In this document: positions 44,558 to 54,826 of the stretch, piece after piece
Layout of the letters: each line of letters begins with the position of its first letter
Position numbering within the stretch: the first letter of the stretch is position 1
Assembly (NCBI GenBank): GCA_002104985.1
Contig: MCGO01000007.1
Span: forward strand, 743,207 to 807,206
Length of the DNA: 64,000 nt
Origin: Rhizoclosmatium globosum
Taxonomy: Eukaryota; Chytridiomycota; Chytridiomycetes; Chytridiales; Chytriomycetaceae
Direction of reading: 5' to 3'
Notes under the pieces: model-generated
What the model saw: the letters and a program-made list of their open reading frames with translations, nothing else
Database searches by the model: none
Told to the model about the DNA's origin: nothing
Position numbers and translations under genes: made by a program

Positions 44558-45142
44558 AAAATTTGTTGTCTTCAAACAGATACGGTGTGTAAGGAGACAA
44601 CATCAAGACAACAGTCGCAGCCTACAGTGCTCTTCCCCCCAAAGGAGGAAGTACTCGAAGACATGCTCAAGCTTTCGACAAACAATCGACTAGAACGATT
44701 CGAGTTCTGGGAGCGTAGACTCGCAACCGCGATCCAACCGTTGTTGCGCTGTCCAAACTGCAAGTGCAATGAACCATCAATGAAATCGCATGGAGTTGGT
44801 GGAAATGTACTCTCATTCGGTGCCAGACGCATCCAGCTCGGCTGTCAGGCTTGCACAAAGAAGTGCAGGTTGGAGGAGTCAATGAAGGCAGCTGGCCCTT
44901 CTACTGCACATACCTTGGAAACTATTCAAGCTGCGTATAGTACCCTGCAACCAGCAGCTAAACATACTGGAATGGCCTCTAAGACTGCTGGTCCAAAGCA
45001 GACTACATTGAAGTTCCAGCCAACTGCCAAACAATCTGCCAAACCTCCATCAAAGAGACTTAGACCTTCCAGCTCTTCTGGAGATGCATCTGACGCGGAT
45101 TCAGACATAATGGAGGTGTTTCAGGATGCCATGAGTGGAAAT
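44558..45142 (+). repeat. Zinc-ribbon subtelomeric element, copy 1
   Basis: About 585 bp, ~97% identical by eye to 63278-63861. Both copies begin right after GTTAGGGTTAGG with AAAATT(T)GTTGTCTTC, and both end at GCCATGAGTGG followed within ~10-20 bp by TTAGGG. Same orientation, 18.7 kb apart. Confidence 0.85.
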
Positions 45143-45151
45143 GAGTCTTAG
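44585..45151 (+). CDS. Zinc-ribbon protein fragment, copy 1
   Basis: Open frame of 188 residues with no ATG at its start (first codon GTG; the upstream CTTCAAACAG could be a 3' splice site). It contains RCPNCKCNEPSMKSHG...RRIQLGCQACTKKC, a C-x2-C...C-x2-C zinc ribbon like those of transposases and other DNA-binding proteins. A helical Ala/Thr part and an acidic Asp/Ser end follow. The stop codon is the TAG of the flanking TTAGGG, so the frame is cut by the telomeric tract rather than ending naturally. Possibly part of a telomere-associated element's first ORF (inference). Confidence 0.55.
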   Translation: MCKETTSRQQSQPTVLFPPKEEVLEDMLKLSTNNRLERFEFWERRLATAIQPLLRCPNCKCNEPSMKSHGVGGNVLSFGARRIQLGCQACTKKCRLEESMKAAGPSTAHTLETIQAAYSTLQPAAKHTGMASKTAGPKQTTLKFQPTAKQSAKPPSKRLRPSSSSGDASDADSDIMEVFQDAMSGNES

Positions 45152-45155
45152 GGTT
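45148..45155 (+). repeat. Interstitial telomere tract
   Basis: TTAGGGTT directly after copy 1 of the zinc-ribbon element; the next bases belong to a truncated minus-strand reading frame. Confidence 0.5.
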
Positions 45156-45159
45156 ACTA

Positions 45160-45422
45160 ACCCTTCTCTTTGATCCACTTTGAGAAGCATCTTCAATTGT
45201 TCCCTGCAGAACTTGCATTTGCCTGAGTTGATCCAATGAGGCAGTGACTTGCTTCAATTTTTGCTCCAGCTCAGAGTTGCCATGATTCACTGTGCCTATT
45301 TCCTCATTAAGGTCATGAATCTGCTCTGATTGCTCCTTCACAATGGCCTCCAGATGCTTAATGAAACGCAGGGCAGCCTGATAGCCATCCATCAATGTGT
45401 CTCTATCAATTTCAATGAGCAT
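45160..45422 (-). pseudogene. Coiled-coil reading frame cut by telomeric tract
   Basis: From an ATG at 45422 the frame encodes a coiled coil (MLIEIDRDTLMDGYQAALRF; EQSEQIHDLNEEIGTVNHG; SELEQKLKQVTASLDQLRQM). It then runs through the TTAGGG junction into the back of the zinc-ribbon element. The 3' end of a gene seems to have been lost at the junction. Confidence 0.45.
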
Positions 45423-45459
45423 TTTGGTGATTAAAAAAGTCTTTCCTCCCTCCTGTGTT

Positions 45460-45716
45460 ACCGTCCTCCAACAGCGTCCTCCAGGTTACTGTCCTCCAAC
45501 AGCGTCCTGTGTTACCGTCCTCCAACAGCGTCCTGTGTTACCGTCCTCTAACAGCGTCCTGTGTTACCGTCCTCCTACAGCGTCCTCCAACAGCGTCCTC
45601 CAGGTTACCGTCCTCCAACAGCGTCCTGTGTTACCGTCCTCCTACAGCGTCCTCCAACAGCGTCCTCCAGGTTACCGTCCTCCAACAGCGTCCTCCAGGT
45701 CACTGTCCTCTGATTC
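45460..45716 (+). repeat. GTCCTCCAACAGC minisatellite, array 1
   Basis: About a dozen copies of a 13-26 bp unit combining GTCCTCCAACAGC, GTCCTCCAGGTTACC and GTCCTGTGTTACC in varying order. Arrays of the same units occur at 48956-49075 and 53095-53262, always in intergenic DNA of the island. Confidence 0.85.
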
Positions 45717-45845
45717 TGATTGCAGTCTGCAAAAAAGTTCTGCAATATTGTTTTGAATTTTTCTGCAACATGAGGAAAGGTTATCAAAAGTGTATTCTAT
45801 TTCTGAAACTAAAACACCGATACAAATTAAAGCAACACAAATAAA

Positions 45846-48800
45846 CTATACAACTACATTCTGTTTTGCGGACGGAAGATAAATTAAACCATTAGTTTTG
45901 GCATTATATGGTATTCCTCTTCCATCAATATGATACATTCGCAGGAATTGCATTCTTCTTTCACCAGGCAAATTAAGATTAGAACATGCCCAAACTGCAT
46001 GATTGGGATCAAGGTCACCACATGGCAACACCTCAAATCTTTTCCTTGCTTCAGCAACAAGCTTATTCTTCAATGTCTCCTTGGCTGAATTGGCCTCATT
46101 TCTGCTACCATAAATAATGATAGATTGAAAAGAACGTAGTTGTTCCAGGAGTAATCCGAAGTACTTTGAATAACGTCCCAGTCTTGTTGATCTATTTGGT
46201 GGGGACTGAAAAAAGGAAGCCACTTCTTGTTCATCAAAATTGATAAATCTTGCCAACTTGTCGTCATAACATTTTACCCGATTTCCAAATATTCCCTTTA
46301 CCAGGTGATAGGGGTAAGCATTTTTGTTGTCAACAATCAGTCTCAGAGCATCAACAGTCAGCATCTTCCGACTCTTTACTTGCTGCATATTTTCAGGAAA
46401 CCGAATCATATTTTCAGGCAAATCTTCTATAAGACCATCAAAAAGCATGTCTATCATTTGAGTAACTAGTTCATCAACAGTCCGAGCATTTGGTGTTACA
46501 AGAATGTCTGTGACCCTTGGCTGAGATTGTATTGTTCTGACAATATCCATAATATGTGCCACCCTATCAGGGGCAAATGACTGATGCAACACAGATTCAG
46601 GATTATTCTTTCCTTTGCTTTTCTTTTTCTTGGAATACTTGACAAGAGCGGCCTTGTCAACAAACTTGGGAACCAAACTCTTTGGCAATGGATCTCTGAA
46701 TTCATCATTCAGAGACTGTGGATTAGCCAAAATCTGAAGCAGGGGAAAGGCTTGATATGGTACACTCCCGAAAGCATGGACTTGTTGAGTAAAGTAATGG
46801 AGAGTGAACAAGTCAAAGTTGGGTGTGTAATAACCTCTTGGCTTTGAAACCAAACAAAGAAACTCTTTTTGGATGTAATTTGCTAATTCCATCCAGTATG
46901 GCTTTAGTCTAGAATGGCGGGACTGCAAGGCATAAGCAACGTCAGCCAAACTCAAAAGTGCTTGCGATCGAATGTCAATGTACTGAATCAAGTCCTTTGT
47001 TCTTTCAACAATCAAAAGTGTAGATCTTGCAAGCCGATCAAACTGTTGGACCTTATTTTTAAAGTCCTGCAGGAATGCTGCAACAGCCCCTTCTTCACCT
47101 CTGACTTCACATCGCATCCCAAAACACATATCAACTGCCTTACGCAGATGGTTCTGGAAAGCTACAACTTTTTTACGAAGAGAATCAGAGTTGTTCATGA
47201 TTTCCTCAACAGATATGCTGCTGAACCCATGTTTTGCATCAACATGATCAATGGTCTGATACTTGAAACCAGAATAGATTATAACCTTGAAAACACCTTC
47301 ATAAGCACAATTTTGAGTGGGGACAGCTTTCAATCCTCCAATGTGAACACAATCCAACATTATCTCTCTTTCAACAGAAAACCCCAAAGATGTGAGTAAA
47401 GCTTCCCAGTTACTGACAGGAGCAAGAGTAGTAATTCCCTCACTAGGATTTTGACTTTCAAACATCATGTTGATGGCACCATCAACAACTGTAAATCTAG
47501 TTCTTGGAGTTGATGCAATACCTACAGCTGTATTTTTACGTTTATACATTGGATTTCCATCTCTCCATGCAGATGGGGGGCCCATATAAATTTCAGATGT
47601 GTACAAATCCTTTACACCTTGATGAACACCAATGAACCGAAAATCACCCAATGCTGTCTTCAATTCTGCAATTCTTGGTATATTTTGTGTATTTAACAAT
47701 CTCTTGAATTTTTCTGTAAATCCAGCAAGGTATTTTCCTTCAACAGTGACAGAAGGAAATCGAAGTCCAGGACGTCCAACCATTGCATTGATTTGAAGCC
47801 CATGGGAATCATTGGATACACGTTGTAAAGTGGTGAGAGGCAGGATATCAGCAAGTACTGGTCTGATTCCATGATCCCAAAGAAGTGTTTGGAATTGAGA
47901 CAGAGTAAAGTTTTCTGGGCACTTATTGTATGTGATGTACAAGCGAAACCTCTCTCCCTCTCCTATTTGAAAATTTGGAATGTCTGCAAGATCCACTGGT
48001 TCCAAAATAGGTTGGCCACGTGCATCCACATCTCCAGTTGGTTGATCAATCATACAACCAAGCTAAACAGAAGTTCAGATAAGGTTGTTGAAACAACGTG
48101 CTCACCTTTTTGTCCAGAATATACTTGAAATCAGATTTGGGTAATAGCTTATACATTCCCTGGGGAAGTATATCTTCCAAGTTTCTAGTAACTGTGATAT
48201 CTGAGTCAATATCACAAGAGTAGTCAGATATGAGCTGTGCATGCAGTGCAGTGTTTCCCCATTTAACAATATGAGGAATCTTTCCAGTCACTAGCTCAAT
48301 AAACTTTTTCATTTTAGGAGTTTGAGCATTAATAGAAATATCAATTTTTGATTTATCAGTTGTAGGCTTCAAGCCATGCCTTGTAAACATTTGCTTATGA
48401 CTGTTGACAGCAATTTCAAAGGACACAGAAGGGATTTGGGCTTGAGGAATGGATTCAACCAAGTTAACTATGGCCTGCTGTCTCCACTCCATATTGGGAT
48501 GGAGGGAATCAATCAATGTACCAATATTCGTAAGAATATGAGACTCCCACATTTCACTAATATCACTCTTTAGGAGAAGGTGTAAGCTTGCCAGCCATAG
48601 ACTCTGAGTCTCATAGTTTCGGAATGAAAGAATGTCTTGGATGCAAAATATTTTAGAAGGATTAAGCCGGTAGGCTGTAAAAAAGTTCAATTAATATTGA
48701 GAATGTTCAACTGAAAACTTCACTGTTGGTGTCCTGCGCAGCATCATATACAAACAACAGCTCATCATCATCTTCTGAGGTGTTGGATGAGGAAGCACTG

Positions 48801-48862
48801 GAGTCACTGGACGATTCAGACAATGAGTCAGTATCTGGGTCAATTGGAGGCCAATGAGCCAT
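45846..48862 (-). CDS. Unrecognised ~974-residue protein, paralogue of the gene at 55354
   Basis: Three exons, 48862-48724, 48674-48106 and 48062-45846, join in frame (974 residues). The N-terminus is acidic and Ser-rich (DSLSESSSDSSASSSNTSED). The body has blocks strongly shared with the paralogue: LHAQLISDYSCDIDSDITV, LPQGMYKLLPKSDF, LPLTTLQRVSNDS, EREIMLDCVHIGGL, IIYSGFKYQTIDHVDAKHGF, FGMRCEVRGE, LRSFQSIIIYGS and EVLPCGDLDP. No TM segment, signal peptide or domain that I can name. Both introns sit at the same places as in the paralogue. The even conservation of acidic/His-rich blocks suggests an enzyme or a nucleic-acid-binding protein, but that is a guess. Confidence 0.78.
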
Positions 48863-48955
48863 TTTGTGAAGGGTTTGAATGATTCTACTATGGAGAATCA
48901 AGGCCTGTCTTTATAGTGTTTGTTTGGTGAATGACAATTCAAGTGACAATTTTGG

Positions 48956-49075
48956 CTGCGTCCTCTAATACCGTCCTCTAATACCGTCCTCTAATACCGT
49001 CCTCTAATACCGTCCTCCGACAGCGTCCTGTGTTATCGTCCTCTAACAGCGTCCTGTGTTACAGTCCTCTGAAAG
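48956..49075 (+). repeat. Minisatellite array 2
   Basis: Units GTCCTCTAATACC (five times) then GTCCTCCGACAGC, GTCCTGTGTTATC and relatives; the same family as the arrays at 45460 and 53095. It lies just upstream of the gene starting at 48862. Confidence 0.75.
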
Positions 49076-49489
49076 CACCCTCCAAAAACAACAAAAAGAA
49101 ACTGTGGTGTAAACCTAAGTTGTTTTCTTCTTTAAGCCTGATGTCTATCTCTCATAAAACCAATCTCACATCAATGTTTAGCAAAACCAAGCTTCCAAAA
49201 AAATAGACTGAGACTTTGTGGAAAATATGGCATAATTTTGATTAAATTTCATCCAATGCATTTAGGGGTAATAGTTTAATATTCTTTTTCTGCAAAGATG
49301 GAGGTTTTTATTGTAGTGTACCTAAAACAATTTGAAGTAATTATATCTATTAATGCATTCTTTGTTTTTGGGTCCTGATTTTCTCTTTTTGGAAAAGGCG
49401 TCTCCAATTCATTGTCATCGGCTGCCTCAGCAGAGCTGCCCTCAATCAAGGAACTCTGGAAGTGGATCTATAGTAAGTTCCTCCTGTTT
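49076..49489. other. AT-rich spacer
   Basis: No gene, RNA or repeat recognised between minisatellite array 2 and the 47-residue repeat gene. Confidence 0.4.
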
Positions 49490-51214
49490 CTATGCACATT
49501 CCCTTGAGCTGTTGGCAACATCTTTGCCTTCTTGCTTGTTGTCCAACTGAGGATGGCTCTCTTCCTGTACTGTACATAGGGAGCCTTCTCTGAACTCATC
49601 CAAGGCTGCACTGTGCATGCTTTGGAAGGGTTTGCTGACAGCATGTAGAGAAGGTAAAGAGGCAGTGTTTCTTCTCAGCTTGTCCAACTGAGGATGGCTC
49701 TCTTCCTGTACTGTACATAGGGAGCCTTCTCTGAACTCATCCAAGGCTGCACTGTGCATGCTTTGGAAGGGTTTGCTGACAGCATGTAGAGAAGGTAAAG
49801 AGGCAGTGTTTCTTCTCAGCTTGTCCAACTGAGGATGGCTCTCTTCCTGTACTGTACATAGGGAGCCTTCTCTGAACTCATCCAAGGCTGCACTGTGCAT
49901 GCTTTGGAAGGGTTTGCTGACAGCATGTAGAGAAGGTAAAGAGGCAGTGTTTCTTCTCAGCTTGTCCAACTGAGGATGGCTCTCTTCCTGTACTGTACAT
50001 AGGGAGCCTTCTCTGAACTCATCCAAGGCTGCACTGTGCATGCTTTGGAAGGGTTTGCTGACAGCATGTAGAGAAGGTAAAGAGGCAGTGTTTCTTCTCA
50101 GCTTGTCCAACTGAGGATGGCTCTCTTCCTGTACTGTACATAGGGAGCCTTCTCTGAACTCATCCAAGGCTGCACTGTGCATGCTTTGGAAGGGTTTGCT
50201 GACAGCATGTAGAGAAGGTAAAGAGGCAGTGTTTCTTCTCAGCTTGTCCAACTGAGGATGGCTCTCTTCCTGTACTGTACATAGGGAGCCTTCTCTGAAC
50301 TCATCCAAGGCTGCACTGTGCATGCTTTGGAAGGGTTTGCTGACAGCATGTAGAGAAGGTAAAGAGGCAGTGTTTCTTCTCAGCTTGTCCAACTGAGGAT
50401 GGCTCTCTTCCTGTACTGTACATAGGGAGCCTTCTCTGAACTCATCCAAGGCTGCACTGTGCATGCTTTGGAAGGGTTTGCTGACAGCATGTAGAGAAGG
50501 TAAAGAGGCAGTGTTTCTTCTCAGCTTGTCCAACTGAGGATGGCTCTCTTCCTGTACTGTACATAGGGAGCCTTCTCTGAACTCATCCAAGGCTGCACTG
50601 TGCATGCTTTGGAAGGGTTTGCTGACAGCATGTAGAGAAGGTAAAGAGGCAGTGTTTCTTCTCAGCTTGTCCAACTGAGGATGGCTCTCTTCCTGTACTG
50701 TACATAGGGAGCCTTCTCTGAACTCATCCAAGGCTGCACTGTGCATGCTTTGGAAGGGTTTGCTGACAGCATGTAGAGAAGGTAAAGAGGCAGTGTTTCT
50801 TCTCAGCTTGTCCAACTGAGGATGGCTCTCTTCCTGTACTGTACATAGGGAGCCTTCTCTGAACTCATCCAAGGCTGCACTGTGCATGCTTTGGAAGGGT
50901 TTGCTGACAGCATGTAGAGAAGGTAAAGAGGTAGTGTTTCTTCTCAGCTTGTCCAACTGAGGATGGCTCTCTTCCTGTACTGTACATAGGGAGCCTTCTC
51001 TGAACTCATCCAAGGCTGCACTGTGCATGCTTTGGAAGGGTTTGCTGACAGCATGTAGAGAAGGTAAAGAGGCAGTGTTTCTTCTCAGCTTGTCCAACTG
51101 AGGATGGCTCTCTTCCTGTACTGTACATAGGGAGCCTTCTCTGAACTCATCCAAGGCTGCACTGTGCATGCTTTGGAAGGGTTTGACATGATGTAGCTCT
51201 TGTCCAAAGGGCAT
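49490..51214 (-). CDS. Protein made of twelve 47-residue repeats
   Basis: One open frame of 574 residues from the ATG at 51214 (MPFGQELHHV). It consists almost wholly of the unit KPFQSMHSAALDEFREG-SLCTVQEESHPQLDKL-RRNTASLPSLHAVS, then a short unique end (NKQEGKDVANSSRECA). The repeat is hydrophilic with one Cys per unit and no signal peptide or TM. No stop occurs in 12 units. Because the repeats are nearly identical, openness alone is weak evidence for coding. It could be a repeat-domain protein or simply a 141 bp satellite whose period is a multiple of three. Confidence 0.5.
   Translation of the reverse strand: MPFGQELHHVKPFQSMHSAALDEFREGSLCTVQEESHPQLDKLRRNTASLPSLHAVSKPFQSMHSAALDEFREGSLCTVQEESHPQLDKLRRNTTSLPSLHAVSKPFQSMHSAALDEFREGSLCTVQEESHPQLDKLRRNTASLPSLHAVSKPFQSMHSAALDEFREGSLCTVQEESHPQLDKLRRNTASLPSLHAVSKPFQSMHSAALDEFREGSLCTVQEESHPQLDKLRRNTASLPSLHAVSKPFQSMHSAALDEFREGSLCTVQEESHPQLDKLRRNTASLPSLHAVSKPFQSMHSAALDEFREGSLCTVQEESHPQLDKLRRNTASLPSLHAVSKPFQSMHSAALDEFREGSLCTVQEESHPQLDKLRRNTASLPSLHAVSKPFQSMHSAALDEFREGSLCTVQEESHPQLDKLRRNTASLPSLHAVSKPFQSMHSAALDEFREGSLCTVQEESHPQLDKLRRNTASLPSLHAVSKPFQSMHSAALDEFREGSLCTVQEESHPQLDKLRRNTASLPSLHAVSKPFQSMHSAALDEFREGSLCTVQEESHPQLDNKQEGKDVANSSRECA
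49541..51183 (-). repeat. 141 bp tandem repeat, about 11.7 copies
   Basis: GTCCAACTGAGGATGG recurs every 141 bases (49541, 49682, 49823 and so on to 51092). Copies are identical except for single changes such as GCAGTG to GTAGTG near 50933. Such uniformity indicates recent expansion or gene conversion; the true copy number may differ from the assembly. Confidence 0.95.
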
Positions 51215-51310
51215 CCCTTATCTTTTTGAGCAACATCCTTGGCTCTTTCCTTATATCTTATTTTTCATTATGTCCGATTCACACTTGTATTGCGTTTATA
51301 GTTTAGATTA

Positions 51311-53006
51311 ATGCCAAAGGTAACGCGCCTTTCAAAGCTGGTTACCTCCAAGGCCAGTCACAAGAAAATGCAGAATATTGATGCCCAGGATTCTATCAAA
51401 TCTACACAGCTAGTATGGTTATCTCTTACTTGTCTTCTTGTCTCCTGTTCTGCATTTTGACCTATCTTTTCTTTTAAGACAAGCAATCTGTTTCAAGTTT
51501 ATTCTCAAAGTGTGCCTTGTTCCTTGTCTGGCCCTTGTCCAACAACTCTAGGCAAATTTTCTGAAAATTTTGCCTCTGTTACAGATAAGGTATGAAAAGA
51601 ACCCTAAAGTCTTGTTGTTGTTAAGGCAAATTATTACAGTGTGATTGCAGCAGTCCTTCCAAACAAGCACATACACCTGATTCAGACAGTGAGGAAGAAG
51701 AAGATTTTTCTGATGACACTTTAGAAGAAGAGGTGTCTCCTTTTGTTTGGTCTTATGATTGTAAGTTTTAAATTTTTGGGGTCCCTTGCTTTGATTAATT
51801 TTTTTGGAAAAATGAGATATGATTCCTGTCTCTGAATGGACAGGTGCCCATCCTTTAAAGGATTGTAAAACACCAGAGTACCTTGAGAACAATGCTTCTT
51901 TTCCTCCTTCTCAAAAGCCTTGCCCAGAACGTAGGAAAACCCACAAAAACTTGGTCCAAACTATCTTAAAGTATAAGGTGTTTTCTTCAAACTGCACACT
52001 TGCAGACATCAAAAGACGCAAGCTCCTCATTGGTCAGAAACCACCCCCTTTTGTGAATGACATTGCCAACTATATTGATCTGTCTGAAGGTGGAAATGTG
52101 TTCACCACAGATGGCCATTTACTTCTCTCTGTTATGCCATCTTTTCTGGACCATGTCTACTACACAAAAGATTCTGCCACTCAAACCTATGGCAGAGGTT
52201 TTTTTCAGTTGGGGAATCAAGTATATCATGCTGAATCTGTGGCCCTTGGTGCTCTTATAGCATTAGCAGGATCGTTTAAGAAGCTCCCCCAGCCCAATGA
52301 CATTCGCCATGATGGATATGCCCGTTTTGGTGGAGTGCTTCATTTAGGCTTGCGCTTTCCTCGTGGCCACTATTTTGCAGAAAAATATGATGGTGGTATT
52401 GTTCCTTCTGCCGATTGTTCAAGTTCTTATTCTAGAAAAGCATACAGTGCTTATCAAAGGAGTATGGCTCCCATTCAGCAAGCAATTGGTCTCTTATACT
52501 CACTTCTGGCACCAAAGGCCTATGAACGGGACCAAAAAATTGTAAATTTTTACTCAAGAGCCACAGGTCTCATTGAAGCAATCTCATGCAGCCGCACAAC
52601 AAAACTCATGGTTGCCATTCCAATCTGTGACAATGTAACCGTTCATTTTGATGGAAAGGATGATGGGCATAATGATACGTTAGCCCCAATGACTGTATTT
52701 GGCTATTTTGAAGGGGGGTGGTTGGTCTTCCCTGGTCTAATGGTCAAGGTGAAATATGTTTCTGGGACATATGTGCTCACCAGACCTCACTTTTTGGAAC
52801 ATTGTATCACAGAAATCACAGGTCCTAAAATGTTTGATGTAAATCATCCAATAGTCCAGCTATTTCACTCCCGTAATCAATCAAGAGACAAATGGATCAA
52901 AAATTACTGGACCATGACTGAAACAGAACTAAAAGAAAAAGGTCTTCGGTTTGGCCTTGTTCACTACAACGAGAAGTTAGCAGCTACTCATGCAACCAAA
53001 AAATAA
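51311..53006 (+). CDS. TET/JBP-like 2-oxoglutarate/Fe(II) dioxygenase candidate
   Basis: Four exons, 51311-51412, 51479-51589, 51640-51760 and 51817-53006, 507 residues. The N-terminal part is basic, then acidic (DSDSEEEEDFSDDTLEEE). The C-terminal half has the layout of the TET/JBP double-stranded beta-helix. The HxD pair is in VTVHFDGKDD (H about 388, D about 390). Then come LAPMTVFGYFEGGWLVFP and a distal His in RPHFLEHCITE, with aromatic and Gly residues in the expected places. Family members oxidise 5-methylcytosine or thymine in DNA. Fungal TET/JBP genes are reported to be expanded and transposon-linked (established for basidiomycetes and some others). The assignment rests on motif pattern only. 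Confidence 0.6.
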
Positions 53007-53094
53007 AATGACTTTCTGAATATTATCATTTTATGCATTCATAATTGTGTTGTCTTTCAAGGGCAACGTATGTGAATTTCCTCCTATTTTACTG

Positions 53095-53262
53095 TCCTCC
53101 AACAATGTCCTGTGATACTGTCCTCCAAGAGCGTCCTCCAACAGCATCCTCCAGGTTACCGTCCTCCAACAGCGTCCTCCTGTGTTACCGTCCTCCAACA
53201 GCGTCTTGTGTTACTGTCCTCCAACAGCGTCCTCTAACAGCAACCGATGCTACTGTCCTTTT
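53095..53262 (+). repeat. Minisatellite array 3
   Basis: GTCCTCCAACAGC / GTCCTGTGATAC / GTCCTCCAGGTTACC units, the same family as arrays 1 and 2, between the dioxygenase gene and the H3-tail gene. Confidence 0.8.
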
Positions 53263-53371
53263 GACTCTGCAACATTCCTCTGTCCTATTCTATTTTTAAT
53301 AACATGATTTGTTTTAAATCTACCGGCATTTATTTGTCCTGTTTAAATTTAAGAGTTGAACACCAAATCCA

Positions 53372-54489
53372 ATGGCAAGAACCGCACAGACTGCAAGACG
53401 GAGCACTGGAGGCAAAGCTCCAAGAAAGAGGATTGAAACAAAAGCAATCAAAACAGCAGCAAAGAAGCGTGGCCCAAGGAATCCTGGAGACTCTGCAGTC
53501 ACAGGACCTCGGGGAGATATCATATCTCAAATAGTGGGTATTGCAGGGTCTGACAGCCAAGGATCCAGCTCGGTTCATCAAGGATCTATTACAGTTGCTC
53601 TTGAAGCAATGAACAGGATCATACAGTATGGCTGTGTTTCAGCAGTGGGTGATCCCCTTAACATCACATCCAACATGTCCAAAGTTCCTTTCTATAACTT
53701 TGGAGACTTGAAAGCAGCGTTTCCGATTACCGAAAATGCGCCGTTCTTGGATGGTTTGCCAGCCAACGGATTTTATGAGCGCATTGGTGTAAATGAACAA
53801 AGGGTTGTCATGGAGCAAAGTTTGGCATTTATTAGTGCAAAACAGAAACAACTTGAGTTTGCATCAATGTCAGAGGTGTCTAAAGTGGAATGGACAGATT
53901 GCACTTTTGCAGGGATTGACTTTAGAAAAAAAGTGATGACAACCCTCAAGGACAAAGGAATGGTTATGGTCCATGTCATTTCTCAGACCAAGCGCAAGTA
54001 AGATACAGTTCATTTTGTTGTTGTGTTAACAGTTGTTTCAGTGGTCGTAACTCTGCCCCAACACACTCTACCATCATTGTGATTGAAGAAGATTCTATTC
54101 TCCTGTTTCAGCCTCACTTTCTTGGGGAATCTTGGCCAAGATCCAGTGTAGGCTTACTATCAGAACTTCCAGCTCGCTGCACAAGAAACATTTATGTCAC
54201 AAATGGCCATCAGTCCATCACCAATGATTGCTCCTATCATTGCTTGGATTTTATCCGGTACTATGCAGCCCTTCCAACTAACCATGGCCACCCACGATGC
54301 CAAGCAAGAAGATATGAACGTGTTGTTGTAAAGTGTGAATATCCTCAAAAATCAAAGGCTCTATTCTGCAAATTTCAAAGTACTGATGGCTTTAAGAAAA
54401 GTTGGGATGCATTTGATGAAAGTATTGAAGAAATACTACTTGAGAAAATTGAGCAATCAGAGAACCCAAATGATCTCAATTATGAATGA
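53372..54489 (+). CDS. Protein with histone H3-like N-terminal tail fused to an unknown domain
   Basis: Two exons, 53372-53997 and 54042-54489 (44 bp intron GTAAGA...TTTCAG), 357 residues. It begins MARTAQTARRSTGGKAPRK, then RIETKAIKTAAKKRG. Compared with histone H3 residues 1-24, 19 of 24 are identical. The changes are K4A, K9R, Q19R, L20I and A21E; K14, K18, K23 and the phospho-acceptors T3, S10 and T11 are kept. After about residue 40 I see no histone fold (no alpha-N/alpha-2 H3 signatures). The remaining ~315 residues are unfamiliar, with VPFYNFGDLKAAFP and a C-terminal Cys/His-containing segment (CSYHCLDFIRYY). The tail should be recognisable to H3 readers or modifiers but cannot be methylated at positions 4 and 9. 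The role is inference. Confidence 0.8.
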
Positions 54490-54564
54490 TACACTAAATT
54501 CTCCATTTAATTGAGCCTTTGTTTTCTCAGTAAAACACAAATTAATCAAACAATCTATTTTTAA

Positions 54565-54826
54565 TGTCTGAAAATACGGAACTGGTCAATTATATGTATT
54601 TATTTATGATTTAATAGTTTGATTCAGTTTTTGAGCTTGCCATCCTTTTGTGGTTCACGTGTACTTGACACCAATGTAGTTGCAAGGGAACAGAGAATAT
54701 CCGAATGCTGTAAATGCAGAAACTAGTCAATTATATGTATTTCTTTATGATTTAATAGTATGATTCAGTTTTTGAGCTTGCCATCCTTTTGTGGTTCACG
54801 TGTACTTGACACCAATGTAGTTCTAT
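54565..54826 (+). repeat. Direct repeat of ~115 bp
   Basis: The stretch CAATTATATGTATTT...CACCAATGTAGTT at about 54575-54681 returns at about 54718-54824 with a few changes; the period is 143 bases. No coding potential. Unknown origin. Confidence 0.8.

Noticed and set aside
49490..51214. CRISPR-like array because of regular repeats
   Set aside because: The repeats are contiguous 141 bp units with no spacers, in a eukaryotic genome.
53372..53500. A plain histone H3 gene
   Set aside because: Only the tail matches; the alpha-N and core helices of H3 are missing and the protein is 357 residues long.
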